From positions 630,001-694,000 of the forward strand of contig CP065003.1 in NCBI GenBank assembly GCA_016700175.1: 64,000 nucleotides of DNA. Direction: 5' to 3'. The notes under the pieces are model-generated. The model worked only from the letters and a program-made list of their open reading frames with translations. It was not told the origin of the DNA and searched no databases. Made by a program: the position numbers and the translations under genes. Shown one piece after another: positions 24,615-34,306 of this stretch. Each line of letters opens with the position of its first letter. Position 1 is the first letter of the stretch. Source of the DNA: Acidobacteriota bacterium. Its GTDB lineage: Bacteria > Acidobacteriota > Blastocatellia > Pyrinomonadales > Pyrinomonadaceae.

Positions 24615-25867
24615 TATTCGTTCCTCATCGCGTCGATCGGGCTAAGCCTTGACGCGCTCCACGCCGGGTACGAACCGCTTATCATTCCCACGACGAACGA
24701 CACAGTGACCCCAAGAAACGCCGAAGAAGGACTGATCAGAAGAGGGAAGCCCAGAACGAACGAAAGCAGGTAAGCGAGACCGTAACCCGTGAACACTCCG
24801 ATCGCGCCGCCGACCATGGTCACCGTCACGGATTCGATCATGAACTGTAGCAGGATGTCGGACTGTTTCGCGCCGACCGCCTTCCGCAGCCCGATCTCCT
24901 TTGTCCGCTCGGTGACGGAAACGAGCATGATGTTCATAACGACGATGCCGCCGACGACGAGGGAGATCACGGCGACTCCGATGGTCGCGAAGTAGATCCC
25001 CGAGGTGGCGTTCTGGTAAATGCCTATGAACGCGTCCTGGGAATCGATCGAAAAGCCGTCGTCCTTGTCGGAGAATTCCTTCTTCCTCCTGTTCCGCATG
25101 ATCGACCGGACGTCGTCCTTCGCGGTCTCGAACAGCGCCGAGTCGCGAACCTGAACGTGGATCACGATCGAATCCCTGGAACCGAACATCCTTTGGCCGG
25201 CCTCGAACGGAACATACACGAAGTTGTCCCGGGAGAATCCCAGGACCTTTCCGAACGGCTCGGCGACGGCCGATATCGTGAACGGGATCCCGTCGATCCG
25301 GATCTCCTGCCCTATCACGCTATATGGCGAGCGGCCCTCGAAGAGATTGTCGACGATGTCCGTTCCCACCACGCACAAAGGCCTGCCCGATCTCCCTTCC
25401 TGATCGGTCCACAGCCGCCCGGCCTGAAGCGAAACATTCTCTATATCGAACATTTCGAGCGAGAGCCCCCTGACCGAGGCATTCTCGGCGCGGTTCTCTC
25501 CGTACTTGACCAGCCCGGTTCCGTTGATCGACGTACCGACCCGCCAGCACGTATCGCACAACCGCCCGAGCGCTTCCGCATCCTGTTCGGTGACGTCCTT
25601 TCGTTTGTTGAACCTTATGAAGTCTTCCCGCGAGGTGATCACCAGCGGTCTCTTCGAAACGCTGAATGCTGTCGAACCCTGGGCGGAAAAGGCGTCGGCC
25701 ACGGTCGAATCCAGACCGTTAATGATGGTCACCACAGCGATGACCGCCGTCACGCCTACTATTATGCCGAGCAGGGTCAGCATCGTCCGGAGCTTGTTGG
25801 AGCGCAGGCTTCCGACCGCCAGCCGGAACGACTCGTAGACGATCGAAAATGAGGGGACAAATGCCAT
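24614..25867 (-). CDS. MacB/LolCE-type ABC permease 1 (FtsX domain)
   Basis: 417 residues with the family order: N-terminal helix (about 25-50), MacB_PCD domain, FtsX block VMNIMLVSVTERTKEIGLRKAVGAKQSDIL and the C-terminal YPAWSASRLSPIDAMRNE. It is the most divergent of the four at the periplasmic part, with two cysteines in LCDTCWRV that could form a disulfide. It follows the ATPase gene by 127 bases and overlaps permease 2 by one base. Confidence 0.9.
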   Translation of the reverse strand: MAFVPSFSIVYESFRLAVGSLRSNKLRTMLTLLGIIVGVTAVIAVVTIINGLDSTVADAFSAQGSTAFSVSKRPLVITSREDFIRFNKRKDVTEQDAEALGRLCDTCWRVGTSINGTGLVKYGENRAENASVRGLSLEMFDIENVSLQAGRLWTDQEGRSGRPLCVVGTDIVDNLFEGRSPYSVIGQEIRIDGIPFTISAVAEPFGKVLGFSRDNFVYVPFEAGQRMFGSRDSIVIHVQVRDSALFETAKDDVRSIMRNRRKKEFSDKDDGFSIDSQDAFIGIYQNATSGIYFATIGVAVISLVVGGIVVMNIMLVSVTERTKEIGLRKAVGAKQSDILLQFMIESVTVTMVGGAIGVFTGYGLAYLLSFVLGFPLLISPSSAFLGVTVSFVVGMISGSYPAWSASRLSPIDAMRNE

Positions 25868-25994
25868 CTGATACTTCTAGTTTACGTCCCTGGACATGAG
25901 TTGGTTATTCGGTTCGTCAACTGCGCCGCAGAAAATGGAGAACGCCGGAACCCTTTTCGGAATCCCGGCGTCGCTGAGAGAACCTGTCACTCAT

Positions 25995-26723
25995 CTACCT
26001 TGTCTTCTCGTCTTTCTCGATCTCGCCGTCGCGGATGGAGATGATCCGGTGGGCCCGTTCAGCGACCTCCGTCTCGTGCGTCACGACGATGATCGTATTT
26101 CCTTCCTCGTGAAGTTTCTCGAAGAGGTTCATGATCTCCGCGCTCGTGTGCGTGTCGAGAGCGCCCGTCGGCTCGTCGGCGAGCAGGATCGAAGGATGGT
26201 TCACCAGTGCCCTCGCGATCGCGACCCTCTGCCTTTGTCCGCCCGAGAGTTCGTTCGGCCTGTGCGTGACCCTGTCGCCGAGCTCCACCGACTTCAAAGC
26301 ATCGACCGCCTTTTCGTGCCGCTCGGAAGAACCGATCCCCGCATAGATCAAAGGCAGCTCGACGTTGTGGAGCGCGGTCGCTCTCGCAAGAAGGTTGAAC
26401 GTCTGGAAGACAAAACCGATCTCCTTGTTGCGGATCCGTGCCAGCTCGTCGTCGGTCATCTTTGCGACCTGCTCGCCGTTGATCCAGTATTCGCCTTTCG
26501 TAGGCGTGTCGAGGCATCCGATGAGGTTCATCAGGGTGGACTTGCCCGAACCCGAAGGGCCTATGATCGCGAGATACTCACCCCGCCGCACGTCGAAAGA
26601 CACGTCGCGCAGCGCATGGAGCTGTTCGTTGCCCATCTGGTAGGTCTTCCAGATCCCTCGCATCTTGATCAGCGAGTTGTACGGATGGGAGAGTCCGTTA
26701 CCGTTCGTATCAATGTTTTCCAT
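25995..26723 (-). CDS. MacB/LolD-type ABC transporter ATPase
   Basis: 242 residues. Walker A GPSGSGKST, Q-loop FVFQTFNLL, signature LSGGQRQR, Walker B ILLADEPTGALD and the H-loop VTHETEVAERA are all intact. It is a free-standing version of the nucleotide-binding half of MacB, as in LolD. It is the only ATPase in the cluster and so presumably serves all four permeases. It is preceded by the adaptor gene with 65 bases between them. The short gap after it (25868-25994) has an imperfect inverted repeat around ACGCCGG/CCGGCGT but no T-run. Confidence 0.93.
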   Translation of the reverse strand: MENIDTNGNGLSHPYNSLIKMRGIWKTYQMGNEQLHALRDVSFDVRRGEYLAIIGPSGSGKSTLMNLIGCLDTPTKGEYWINGEQVAKMTDDELARIRNKEIGFVFQTFNLLARATALHNVELPLIYAGIGSSERHEKAVDALKSVELGDRVTHRPNELSGGQRQRVAIARALVNHPSILLADEPTGALDTHTSAEIMNLFEKLHEEGNTIIVVTHETEVAERAHRIISIRDGEIEKDEKTR

Positions 26724-26788
26724 TTGCTTTTCTGATGCCGGATGAATCCGGAATTATCGAAGCCCGCGGGCCTCAATTTCCGGTGCTA

Positions 26789-28336
26789 TCAGGAGGAGGT
26801 GTTCGCTTCGCCTTCCTGACGCGCCTGTTTCTTGACGGGATCGCCTTCCTTCAGTGTGTTAAGTATCCTGCTGGGACCCGTGATGACCTCCTGGCCTTCT
26901 TCAAGTCCGCTTGTGATCTCGATGTCCGACTCGCCGGTGATACCGGTCGTGACTTCCATGAACTTCACCTTGCCGCTCTCGATGACGAATACTCCCTTCA
27001 CCGTTTCGGCTTCGCCTTTCTTGGGCTGCTGGCCTTCGGGAGCCTTTTCGCCTTCGCCTGCCGCTTCGTCCTTTTTCTTTTCGATCACGGACTGGATCGG
27101 TACTGCGACCACATCTTTTTTCACGTCGGTGGTGATCTCTGCTGTTGCGCTCATTCCGGGACGCAGCCCGTTCCGGACCTCGTCGCGGACGTCGCGCAGT
27201 TCGATAACCACCCTGAATTCTTTTGCTTCCTGGACGTTGATGTTCTGCGAGAGTCCGCCTGTCGTTTGCGATTTTCCGACCGCAAGCGGGGTTTTTTGGG
27301 TAACCTCGCCCTTGATCTCCTGGTCGCCGAAGGCGTCGACCTTGACGACCGCGGGCTGTCCGACCGCGACCTTGTCGATCTCCGTTTCGTCAACCTTGAC
27401 CTCGACATTGATCGTCGACATGTCGGCGATCGTAAGAAGGGGGGTTGACGAAAGATTGGCAGTCGCGAAGGTACCGACCTTCGACGGAATGTCGGCGATG
27501 ACCCCGCTGATCGGCGCGACCTGAAGCGTCTTGTCCCTTTGGTTCCTCTGTCCGCGAAGCACTGCCGCCTGCTGGTTAGCCCGGGACTCGCTTGCGTTTA
27601 CGGAGATGTTCGCCGTATTGACTGCGCGCCGGGCGTCCTTGACCGCGACCGCCTGCTGATCGGCACGGGCGCGTGCCTCCTTCACACGGGCTTCTGCCTC
27701 CGTGACGGCGATCTTCCTCGACGCTAGATTGGCGCGGGCGGTCTCCACACGGTCTTTTGCCTGATCATAAATCTGCCGGCTTTCGGCGCCTGCCTCGAGC
27801 AGTTCCTCGATTCTCTTCAGTTCGCGCTCCGCTGCCCTTAGCTCGATCTGCGCGGTCGCCTGCCCCTGACGCGCCTGGTTGACGGCCTCGAGAGCGGTGT
27901 TGACTGCGGCCTCAGAGGCATTCAGCCCCTGCTGCGCCTGCGAAAGCTGGTTCTGGGCGGCGATGACCTGTGTCCTCGTGCTCTGTACATCGTCCCGGGC
28001 CGCGTTGAACGCGGCGAGCTGTGCGTCTGTACTCGACTGCAGCTGATTCGGATCCAGACGGACCAATTCCTGCCCTTTGTCGACGACATCGCCTTCCTTC
28101 ACGTATATCTCTTCTATCCTTCCCTGGACCTCACTGGTCAGGTTTATGAACTGGATAGGCCGGATCTCTCCGGGCGCTGTCACCGTCGAACGCAGTTCCG
28201 CCCGTTTCTCCGTGGAAACAGCCGTCACTTCCGGAGCGTCTGAACGGGACGCGAAGATGCCGACTACTATGACGAGGCTGAGCACGGCCAGCAGGCCAAT
28301 GCCAATGAAGATCTTTCCTTTACGGCTGAGTGCCAT
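26789..28336 (-). CDS. Periplasmic adaptor (membrane fusion) protein, MacA/HlyD-like
   Basis: 515 residues. An N-terminal membrane anchor (about 8-28), a first lipoyl half (GRIEEIYVKEGDVVDKGQ), a long alpha-helical hairpin (about 105-265, Gln/Ala/Glu-rich heptads), the second lipoyl half (APISGVIADIPSKVG), beta-barrel and membrane-proximal domains. A Lys/Glu-rich insert (about 410-440, EKKKDEAAGEGEKAP) interrupts the last domain, which is unusual. Adaptors of this type link a MacB-like permease to an outer-membrane TolC channel; no TolC gene is in the window. It is the first gene of the exporter operon. Confidence 0.9.
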   Translation of the reverse strand: MALSRKGKIFIGIGLLAVLSLVIVVGIFASRSDAPEVTAVSTEKRAELRSTVTAPGEIRPIQFINLTSEVQGRIEEIYVKEGDVVDKGQELVRLDPNQLQSSTDAQLAAFNAARDDVQSTRTQVIAAQNQLSQAQQGLNASEAAVNTALEAVNQARQGQATAQIELRAAERELKRIEELLEAGAESRQIYDQAKDRVETARANLASRKIAVTEAEARVKEARARADQQAVAVKDARRAVNTANISVNASESRANQQAAVLRGQRNQRDKTLQVAPISGVIADIPSKVGTFATANLSSTPLLTIADMSTINVEVKVDETEIDKVAVGQPAVVKVDAFGDQEIKGEVTQKTPLAVGKSQTTGGLSQNINVQEAKEFRVVIELRDVRDEVRNGLRPGMSATAEITTDVKKDVVAVPIQSVIEKKKDEAAGEGEKAPEGQQPKKGEAETVKGVFVIESGKVKFMEVTTGITGESDIEITSGLEEGQEVITGPSRILNTLKEGDPVKKQARQEGEANTSS

Positions 28337-28619
28337 TGTCTATTTTCCTCTGATCGTTATTATTGCGTGGAAATGCCCGGTCTGGGTGCCGGGCAGGTCC
28401 GTGTGAAGCTTCAACACCGTGGTACGAGCCAACACATTCGTTGGTTTCAAGAAATGCCCGAAACACGATTGATCGACATTTTATATGAATTTTATCTTTC
28501 TCACACCTCTGGGGCTGATATAAGGTGCGGCTGTACGGCCGGGGGATTTACGAACAGTGATTTACAAGTTAGAATACCCGTGCAATTCATAGATCCTACG
28601 CAGTTTTCCCTGGTGATTA

Positions 28620-29237
28620 ATGAAAATGATCGTCTGTCAGGCTTGCGGATCCCAGAATCTCGACAGCTCGCAATACTGTGATGAGTGCGGGGATTCGCTG
28701 CAAAAATACAAGGCGCCGGAAGCGGCAGAAGCGGTCGACCCCTCCGGACCGGAGCACGCCGAAGAGGACATTCCCTTATTTCAGTCCGCAAGCGTGACCT
28801 CGGTTGGCATACCGCCGATCGAAGAAGAGACAAGCGTGCGGAAACGGCCCGCGACCGAACCGGACGCCCCGGCAGACGGAGGCCCCCCGGCGGTTAGCAA
28901 GAAGGTTCACGCGAAGCTTGTCATAGAACGTGGGCACGCGATCGGAACGGAATTCCCGTTGTCCTCGGAAGAATCCAACATCGGGCGGTGGGACGCCGAC
29001 AACGGTGTATTTCCGGATGTGGACCTGGACGCTCACGATCCGGAGGCAAAGGTCTCGCGGAGGCACGCGAGGATCCTCTTCACGAACGGCAGTTATATGA
29101 TCGAGGATCTGGGTTCCACGAACGGCACCTTCGTTAACCGCGGCAGGCGGCTGATTCCCGGGAACCCGCAGAGACTGCAGGACGGAGACGAGGTGATCGT
29201 CGGTAAAACGTTTCTGAGGCTTGTGGTCCTTGATTAG
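28620..29237 (+). CDS. Zinc-ribbon and FHA domain protein
   Basis: 205 residues. Residues 6-24 form a zinc ribbon (CQACG and CDECG). A Pro/Glu/Ala-rich linker follows to about 95. The C-terminal FHA domain has NIGRWDAD, the phosphothreonine-binding SRRHARI and the DLGSTNGTFVN motif. FHA domains bind phosphothreonine peptides. Its FHA sequence, including the VFPDVDLDAHDPEAKVS loop, closely matches the FHA of the kinase that follows, so the two genes probably arose by duplication. The 283-bp spacer upstream (28337-28619) separates it from the divergent exporter and holds no gene; it probably carries both promoters. Confidence 0.88.
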   Translation: MKMIVCQACGSQNLDSSQYCDECGDSLQKYKAPEAAEAVDPSGPEHAEEDIPLFQSASVTSVGIPPIEEETSVRKRPATEPDAPADGGPPAVSKKVHAKLVIERGHAIGTEFPLSSEESNIGRWDADNGVFPDVDLDAHDPEAKVSRRHARILFTNGSYMIEDLGSTNGTFVNRGRRLIPGNPQRLQDGDEVIVGKTFLRLVVLD

Positions 29238-29328
29238 GCGCCCGCAAGTTATTTAAGATTTGGATACTTAACACGGCCGGGCGGCCGCGGTTTCGCGTGT
29301 CCGCAAGACAGCCTGTACCCCTAATACC

Positions 29329-31845
29329 ATGTCCTTTTGCCACGAATGCGGTTCTGAGTTGAGCGAAGCGGAGGCCTATTGTCCGGTTTGCGGTATCGCG
29401 CTTCGAAATCCTGTGCTGGAAGAAGTTCAGGAAGAGGAGCCGGAAGAGGCTGCGGAGGAAGCGGTAACGCCTTTGGAGGAGCCCGCTGCTGCACGTGATG
29501 AACAGCCTGAACCCGTTGCGGCCTCCGGCCCCGCAGCCGAAGAAACGGACATGACCTCCGAAACGGTCCCGGATGACGAATTCGTTGACATAAGCGCTCT
29601 CAGAGGGGGTGAAGATGACGAGGGGACATCCCGGAAAGACTCCGAGACTCCTCCCACTGAGGACGAGATACCGGAACAGGTGAAAGAGTCCGAGCCCTCT
29701 CCGGAAGTGCCAAAAGAAACCGAAAGAGCTTCCGTCCCCGAGCCGCCGGCTCCGGGCATCCTTGGTTCTCAAGCGGAACCGGAAGTAGCCGAATCTTCTT
29801 CGGAATTCCCCGCGGCCGCTCCTTCCGATGAGCCTTCGACGAAGGTGACGCCGGGTGACGAGGTCATTCAGACCCCGCTTCCCTCGGAGCTGGCTCCATC
29901 GGTCGAACAGGCTGCTCCCGAGCTTTCGGAAGAAGAGCAAGCAGGAGTTTCAGCCGAGGCGCCGCAGCATCCTGCAGCCGAGTCCGGTCATTCTGAGGCG
30001 GCAGAACCGGAGGAGCCGGCCGAGATCGTCCAAAATGCCTCGACGGAAACTGAGTCCGCCGGAGAGGAGGTCCCTCAAGCGGAGGCGGAGCCGGAGGCGA
30101 TTCCGGACGCGGAAGATGAGGAGAGTCTTGAAGAGACGGAAGAAGAAAAGGACGATTTTCGCGAAGGCGCCACATTGATCGCGGCGCCGTACCCGGAGAA
30201 GGAGGTAACCGCTGCAAAGCGTGCCGCCTCCGATCTCGACTCCCCAACTTCCGATGCTGTAGAGGTTGCTGCGCCAGGCGAGCATAAGCCTGAGGCGGCG
30301 GACGAGGAGGTTGCCGCTACGGAACCTGATGCTGAGGCTCCGGATCACGTTCCCGCAGCTGAAAGCGGACCTTCCGAGCCGGCAGCTGCCGCGTCCGACG
30401 AGGGCGAGGAAGGACCGAGCACTACGCCGAATATCGGCGGCGGCGATACCGACGGCAGCAAGGCCCCGAAGCTCAAGCCGCTTTCCGAGGGGACGGTACT
30501 GAACAGCCGTTACGAGATCGTCCGAAAGATAGGCGGCGGCGGAATGGGCGCGGTCTACCTTGCAAGCGACAAGAACCTGGGCGGTGTCCTGAGGGCCGTT
30601 AAGGAAATGGTCCAGTCCTATATCGAAGAGGATCAGCAGGAAAAGGCGGTACAGGATTTCAAGCGCGAGTCGATGCTCCTGACATCGCTCGAGCATCCTT
30701 CGATCCCCACGATCTACGATTACTTCTTCGACGATGACGCCCATCGCTTCTATCTGGTCATGAAGTACATTTCCGGCGGCGATCTCGCCGCGAGGCTTCG
30801 TGCGGCGCCTGAAGGCAAGCTTGAAGAGCTGGAAGTGGTCGAGTGGGCGATCCAGATAGCCGACGTGCTCGACTATCTTCATAACCGACAGCCGCCGATC
30901 GTCTATCGCGACCTGAAGCCGGCCAATATAATGCTCGACGGGAATTCGGGTAAAGTGATGCTTATCGATTTCGGCATCGCCCGCTGGATCAATAAGGAAG
31001 AGAAGGGAGTGACAGCCGTAGGCACGATGGGCTACGCGCCGCCGGAGCTATTCAGCGGAAACGTCGTCCCCAGCTCGGACATTTACAGTCTTGGCTCCAC
31101 AGTGTTCCATCTCCTGACGGGAGCCGACCCGCAGAACAATCCTCTGCTTATCTTCGATTTCGAGAAAAATCCGAAACCGAGGCAGATCAACCCGAGGTTA
31201 TCGGATCAGATGGAGTCGATACTGATGCGCGCGGTCGAATACAACGCCGAGAAAAGGTTCCCGACGGCGGCCGAACTGAGGTCTGCGCTGACCGAGCATC
31301 TCTCGAACCTCAATGCCGGGAACGTTACGTACGGCAAGACGGAATCCCCGAAATCAGTGGGTTTCTCGGATCAGTCAGTTTTCTGCGGTTTTTGCGGCCA
31401 GAAGATCGTCGCCACCGACATGTTCTGCGCATTCTGCGGGGCGAAGCAGCCGCTGGCTCAGCCAGGGGTTCACTCCGCCGGCTACATTCCCGTAAAGCTC
31501 ACAGCAAAGCTGATAATCGAGGGCACCAGCCAGCTGGACTATCCCTCGTTCGAACTTGCGAAAGACGAGAACCTCGTGGGCCGGCGAGATCCAATGTCGA
31601 ACATTTTTCCGGAGGTGGACCTTTCGAAGTTCGATCCGCAGACGAAGATCTCGCGCAAGCACGCGCGAATCTGGAGGGACGGGGACAAGTACATGCTTGA
31701 AGACCTGGGGTCCTCCAACGGAACGCTGCTGATCCCCTCAACGAATGAAACGGTCAGGCTCGCTCCCCATCAGGCGCAGGAACTTACGCACGGCGACCGC
31801 ATCAAGCTCGGAGACACGATGCTCCACTTCGTCATATCCGCCTGA
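29329..31845 (+). CDS. Zinc-ribbon, Ser/Thr protein kinase and FHA fusion
   Basis: 838 residues. An N-terminal zinc ribbon (CHECG, CPVCG) is followed by a disordered Glu/Pro/Ala-rich linker of about 360 residues. The Hanks-type kinase domain (about 394-655) has GGGGMGAVYLA, Lys425 in RAVKE, Asp528 in YRDLKPAN (Tyr replacing His of HRD), Asp547 in IDFGIAR and GYAPPE. A second zinc ribbon (CGFCG at 686, CAFCG at 700) is followed by an FHA domain (about 735-838; GRRDP, SRKHARI, DLGSSNGT). No membrane segment is seen, so it is probably cytoplasmic. It likely phosphorylates partners and binds them through FHA. The PP2C phosphatase at 32508 is the likely opposing enzyme. Confidence 0.92.
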   Translation: MSFCHECGSELSEAEAYCPVCGIALRNPVLEEVQEEEPEEAAEEAVTPLEEPAAARDEQPEPVAASGPAAEETDMTSETVPDDEFVDISALRGGEDDEGTSRKDSETPPTEDEIPEQVKESEPSPEVPKETERASVPEPPAPGILGSQAEPEVAESSSEFPAAAPSDEPSTKVTPGDEVIQTPLPSELAPSVEQAAPELSEEEQAGVSAEAPQHPAAESGHSEAAEPEEPAEIVQNASTETESAGEEVPQAEAEPEAIPDAEDEESLEETEEEKDDFREGATLIAAPYPEKEVTAAKRAASDLDSPTSDAVEVAAPGEHKPEAADEEVAATEPDAEAPDHVPAAESGPSEPAAAASDEGEEGPSTTPNIGGGDTDGSKAPKLKPLSEGTVLNSRYEIVRKIGGGGMGAVYLASDKNLGGVLRAVKEMVQSYIEEDQQEKAVQDFKRESMLLTSLEHPSIPTIYDYFFDDDAHRFYLVMKYISGGDLAARLRAAPEGKLEELEVVEWAIQIADVLDYLHNRQPPIVYRDLKPANIMLDGNSGKVMLIDFGIARWINKEEKGVTAVGTMGYAPPELFSGNVVPSSDIYSLGSTVFHLLTGADPQNNPLLIFDFEKNPKPRQINPRLSDQMESILMRAVEYNAEKRFPTAAELRSALTEHLSNLNAGNVTYGKTESPKSVGFSDQSVFCGFCGQKIVATDMFCAFCGAKQPLAQPGVHSAGYIPVKLTAKLIIEGTSQLDYPSFELAKDENLVGRRDPMSNIFPEVDLSKFDPQTKISRKHARIWRDGDKYMLEDLGSSNGTLLIPSTNETVRLAPHQAQELTHGDRIKLGDTMLHFVISA

Positions 31846-31894
31846 CCTCGTCAAACTGCCGGCCGATCGCGGTTAGCGAGATCCCGGATAATCT

Positions 31895-32443
31895 ATGGAT
31901 CCCAGAAAGAAGAAGCCGCGCCCCCGGAACAAGGTCCGGACCACGAGGGTCGTCGTCGGATTTGATCAGGAACAGCTGAAAGCTCCTTTTCTTCTGAGGT
32001 GCGGCGCCCTGTTGATCGACTATATCGTCCTGATTCTCGTGCCTGTTTCCACGCTTCTGATCGCAAGGGCGCTCGGATACGACGGTTCGAAGCTGCTGAA
32101 CAGCTCGCTTAGCAACTCCGGATGGTTCGTCTCTTTTGTCATCGCGTTTGCGAACTTCTTCGTCCTTCCGCCGTTGACCGGACGGACGATCGGAAAATTC
32201 CTTACGGGCTTGAAGATCACTTCGAGGGACGGAACGGCGGTGGGATTGAAGGAGATCCTGCTGAGGCACGCGGTCGGATATCCCGTCACGCTGCTCACGA
32301 TGGGTCTCGGATTTATATGGTCCGCCGTCAGCCCCGGAGGCAGGGCGCTTCACGATTACATAGGCGGTACCGTGGTCGCGTACGGCAGGAAACTGGTTTC
32401 CGAGAAGAGATACGTGAAAAAACAGGTCACGCCAGAAAAATGA
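31895..32443 (+). CDS. RDD family membrane protein
   Basis: 182 residues. The N-terminus is strongly basic (MDPRKKKPRPRNK). RDD features are LRCGALLIDYIVLI (first helix with Arg/Asp), TGRTIGKFLTGLKI and HAVGYPVTLL, ending in SPGGRALHDYIGGT. Three membrane helices are visible. RDD proteins are of mixed function, including Na+/H+ exchange in some cases. It lies between the kinase and the phosphatase and probably belongs to the same transcription unit. Confidence 0.85.
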   Translation: MDPRKKKPRPRNKVRTTRVVVGFDQEQLKAPFLLRCGALLIDYIVLILVPVSTLLIARALGYDGSKLLNSSLSNSGWFVSFVIAFANFFVLPPLTGRTIGKFLTGLKITSRDGTAVGLKEILLRHAVGYPVTLLTMGLGFIWSAVSPGGRALHDYIGGTVVAYGRKLVSEKRYVKKQVTPEK

Positions 32444-32507
32444 CCTCCTCGCCGGTACTAGCAAGCGATCACCTGTGTTATAAATTTATCTTTCACGGTA
32501 TGGCAGG

Positions 32508-34220
32508 TTGACTGCTCAGAACCCGAATATGCCGCTCTTACGCATAAAGAACGCAGATCAGACGACGGAGACCCAGCCGATCACGAGGCTCAGGACCACG
32601 ATCGGCCGCTCCGCCCGTTCGGATATTTGTATTCCGGATGCTTTTGCGTCCAGGCTCCACGCCGAACTTCGCAAAGAGGGGGAGGGCTACTGGCTCCAGG
32701 ACCTGGGTTCGGCCAACGGGACGAGATACAACGGATCGCTGATCTCGAATCCGATCCCTTTGGTTTCCGGGGGCGAGATCCAGATCGGCGAAACAACCCT
32801 TGTTTTTGAGGATGAGGCTGTCGAAGAGAGCAAGAACGCGACCTTGATCGCGGACAGCACGCAGTCGCTCGATCCTTCGATGACCATCTCGTTCGCGCGA
32901 AAGAAGAACCCGACGGCGGAGATCCTCGAATCGCAGTTCTCGTCGCGCACCGACCTGCTCGGTCTTATAAGCAAAGTAGGCGTCGCGCTTCTGTCGTCGA
33001 CTGGGCTCGAAGAAACTCTCGATCAGGTCGCGACGCTGGTGTTTGAAGCGGTGCCCGCCGACCGCTGCGTGATAATGCTTCGCGACGAAGAGAACGCCAA
33101 CGAGGACGGGATGAAGATCTCCGTCGCTCGTCAGAGGGGCAAGGAAGAGCAGCTTTCGGAGGTCCGGATCAGCCGGACCGTGATGGAAGAGGTGATGGTC
33201 AACGGCAAGTCCGTCCTGACGTCGGATGCCCAGCACGATCCGAAGTTCGCCAGCCAGACGATGGCTTTGCTCGGCGTCCGTTCTGTGCTGGCGGTGCCCC
33301 TTAGCGTCAGCGAGACGGAAGTCTTCGGGATCATCTACGCGGACTCTCCGACCTACGAGAACACATTTACGGAAGAGCACCTGAATATCCTCACGACCCT
33401 CGCGTCCGTAGCGTCGATCAGGGTCGAGAACGCGAAACTGGCGGAAGAGAGGTTCGAGCGCGAGCGTATGGAACGCGAACTCGCGCTCGCGACGGAAATA
33501 CAGCAGAGGTTCCAGCCTTCGGCGCCGCCTCAGATGGACGCTTACGAGCTTCAGGGCATCTCGTTCGCCTGCTATGAGATAGGCGGCGACTACTACGACT
33601 TTATACCGCGCCATAACGGTAACATGCTGATCGCGCTCGGCGACGTTTCGGGCAAGGGGACCGCCGCCGCCCTGCTAATGTCATCGCTCCACGCCGCCAT
33701 CCACGCGCAGACGATGGCGAAGAGCGAACTGCCGGTTATGGTCCGCGCAGTCAACGAATACCTTGCGCACAACACGCCCACGAACAGATTTATTACTTTC
33801 TTCGTGGCTGAGCTGAATCCCGAAACCGGCGAACTAAGCTATATCAACGCAGGCCACAACCCGCCCCTTGTCGGCCGGGCGGACGGAACCGTCGAAGAAC
33901 TGGATTCCGGCGGATTTCCTCTCGGGATCATGCCCGGTGCGGAATTCGAGCTAGGAAAGATCAGTCTGAAAGAAGGCGAGGCAGTGATCGTTTTCTCGGA
34001 CGGTGTTTCGGAAGCCGAGAACACCGCGGGAGAAGAGTTCGGGATCGAGAGGCTTACGTCAGTCGTTAAGAATCATATCGGGCGGTCCGCTTCGGGACTT
34101 CGCGACAAGATCGAGTCCGAATTGTCCGGATTCACCGGCACCGCCCCTGCGAATGACGATATAACCCTTGTTATCGTCAAGCGGAAACAGGCCGCGGCCA
34201 GCGTTTCATCAACTGCATAA
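32508..34220 (+). CDS. FHA-GAF-PP2C (SpoIIE/RsbU-type) protein phosphatase
   Basis: 570 residues. FHA domain (about 10-100; TTIGRSARSDI, SRLHAEL, DLGSANGTRYN), GAF domain (about 145-310), a helical linker with ERERMERELALATEIQQRFQP, then a SpoIIE-type PP2C domain (about 340-560) with GGDYYDF, ALGDVSGKGTAAAL, SYINAGHNPP, FSDGVSEAEN and NDDITLVI. The acidic metal ligands of the PP2C family are present. Such enzymes dephosphorylate Ser/Thr targets, often anti-sigma-factor antagonists. The start is uncertain: TTG at 32508 gives the full FHA domain, while an ATG seven codons later is also possible. Neither has a strong Shine-Dalgarno. Confidence 0.9.
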   Translation: MTAQNPNMPLLRIKNADQTTETQPITRLRTTIGRSARSDICIPDAFASRLHAELRKEGEGYWLQDLGSANGTRYNGSLISNPIPLVSGGEIQIGETTLVFEDEAVEESKNATLIADSTQSLDPSMTISFARKKNPTAEILESQFSSRTDLLGLISKVGVALLSSTGLEETLDQVATLVFEAVPADRCVIMLRDEENANEDGMKISVARQRGKEEQLSEVRISRTVMEEVMVNGKSVLTSDAQHDPKFASQTMALLGVRSVLAVPLSVSETEVFGIIYADSPTYENTFTEEHLNILTTLASVASIRVENAKLAEERFERERMERELALATEIQQRFQPSAPPQMDAYELQGISFACYEIGGDYYDFIPRHNGNMLIALGDVSGKGTAAALLMSSLHAAIHAQTMAKSELPVMVRAVNEYLAHNTPTNRFITFFVAELNPETGELSYINAGHNPPLVGRADGTVEELDSGGFPLGIMPGAEFELGKISLKEGEAVIVFSDGVSEAENTAGEEFGIERLTSVVKNHIGRSASGLRDKIESELSGFTGTAPANDDITLVIVKRKQAAASVSSTA

Positions 34221-34306
34221 AACTTTTTAAACCTGTTGACCGTTGTTAGACGGTTGTCCTATCATTGGGAATAGCGGATCCTCCCGTCCCCTCCGCAGTT
34301 TCCCCA

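Noticed and set aside
20782..25867. Possibility that some of the four permeases are pseudogenes
   Set aside because: All four have full length, intact FtsX motifs and no internal stops or frameshifts.
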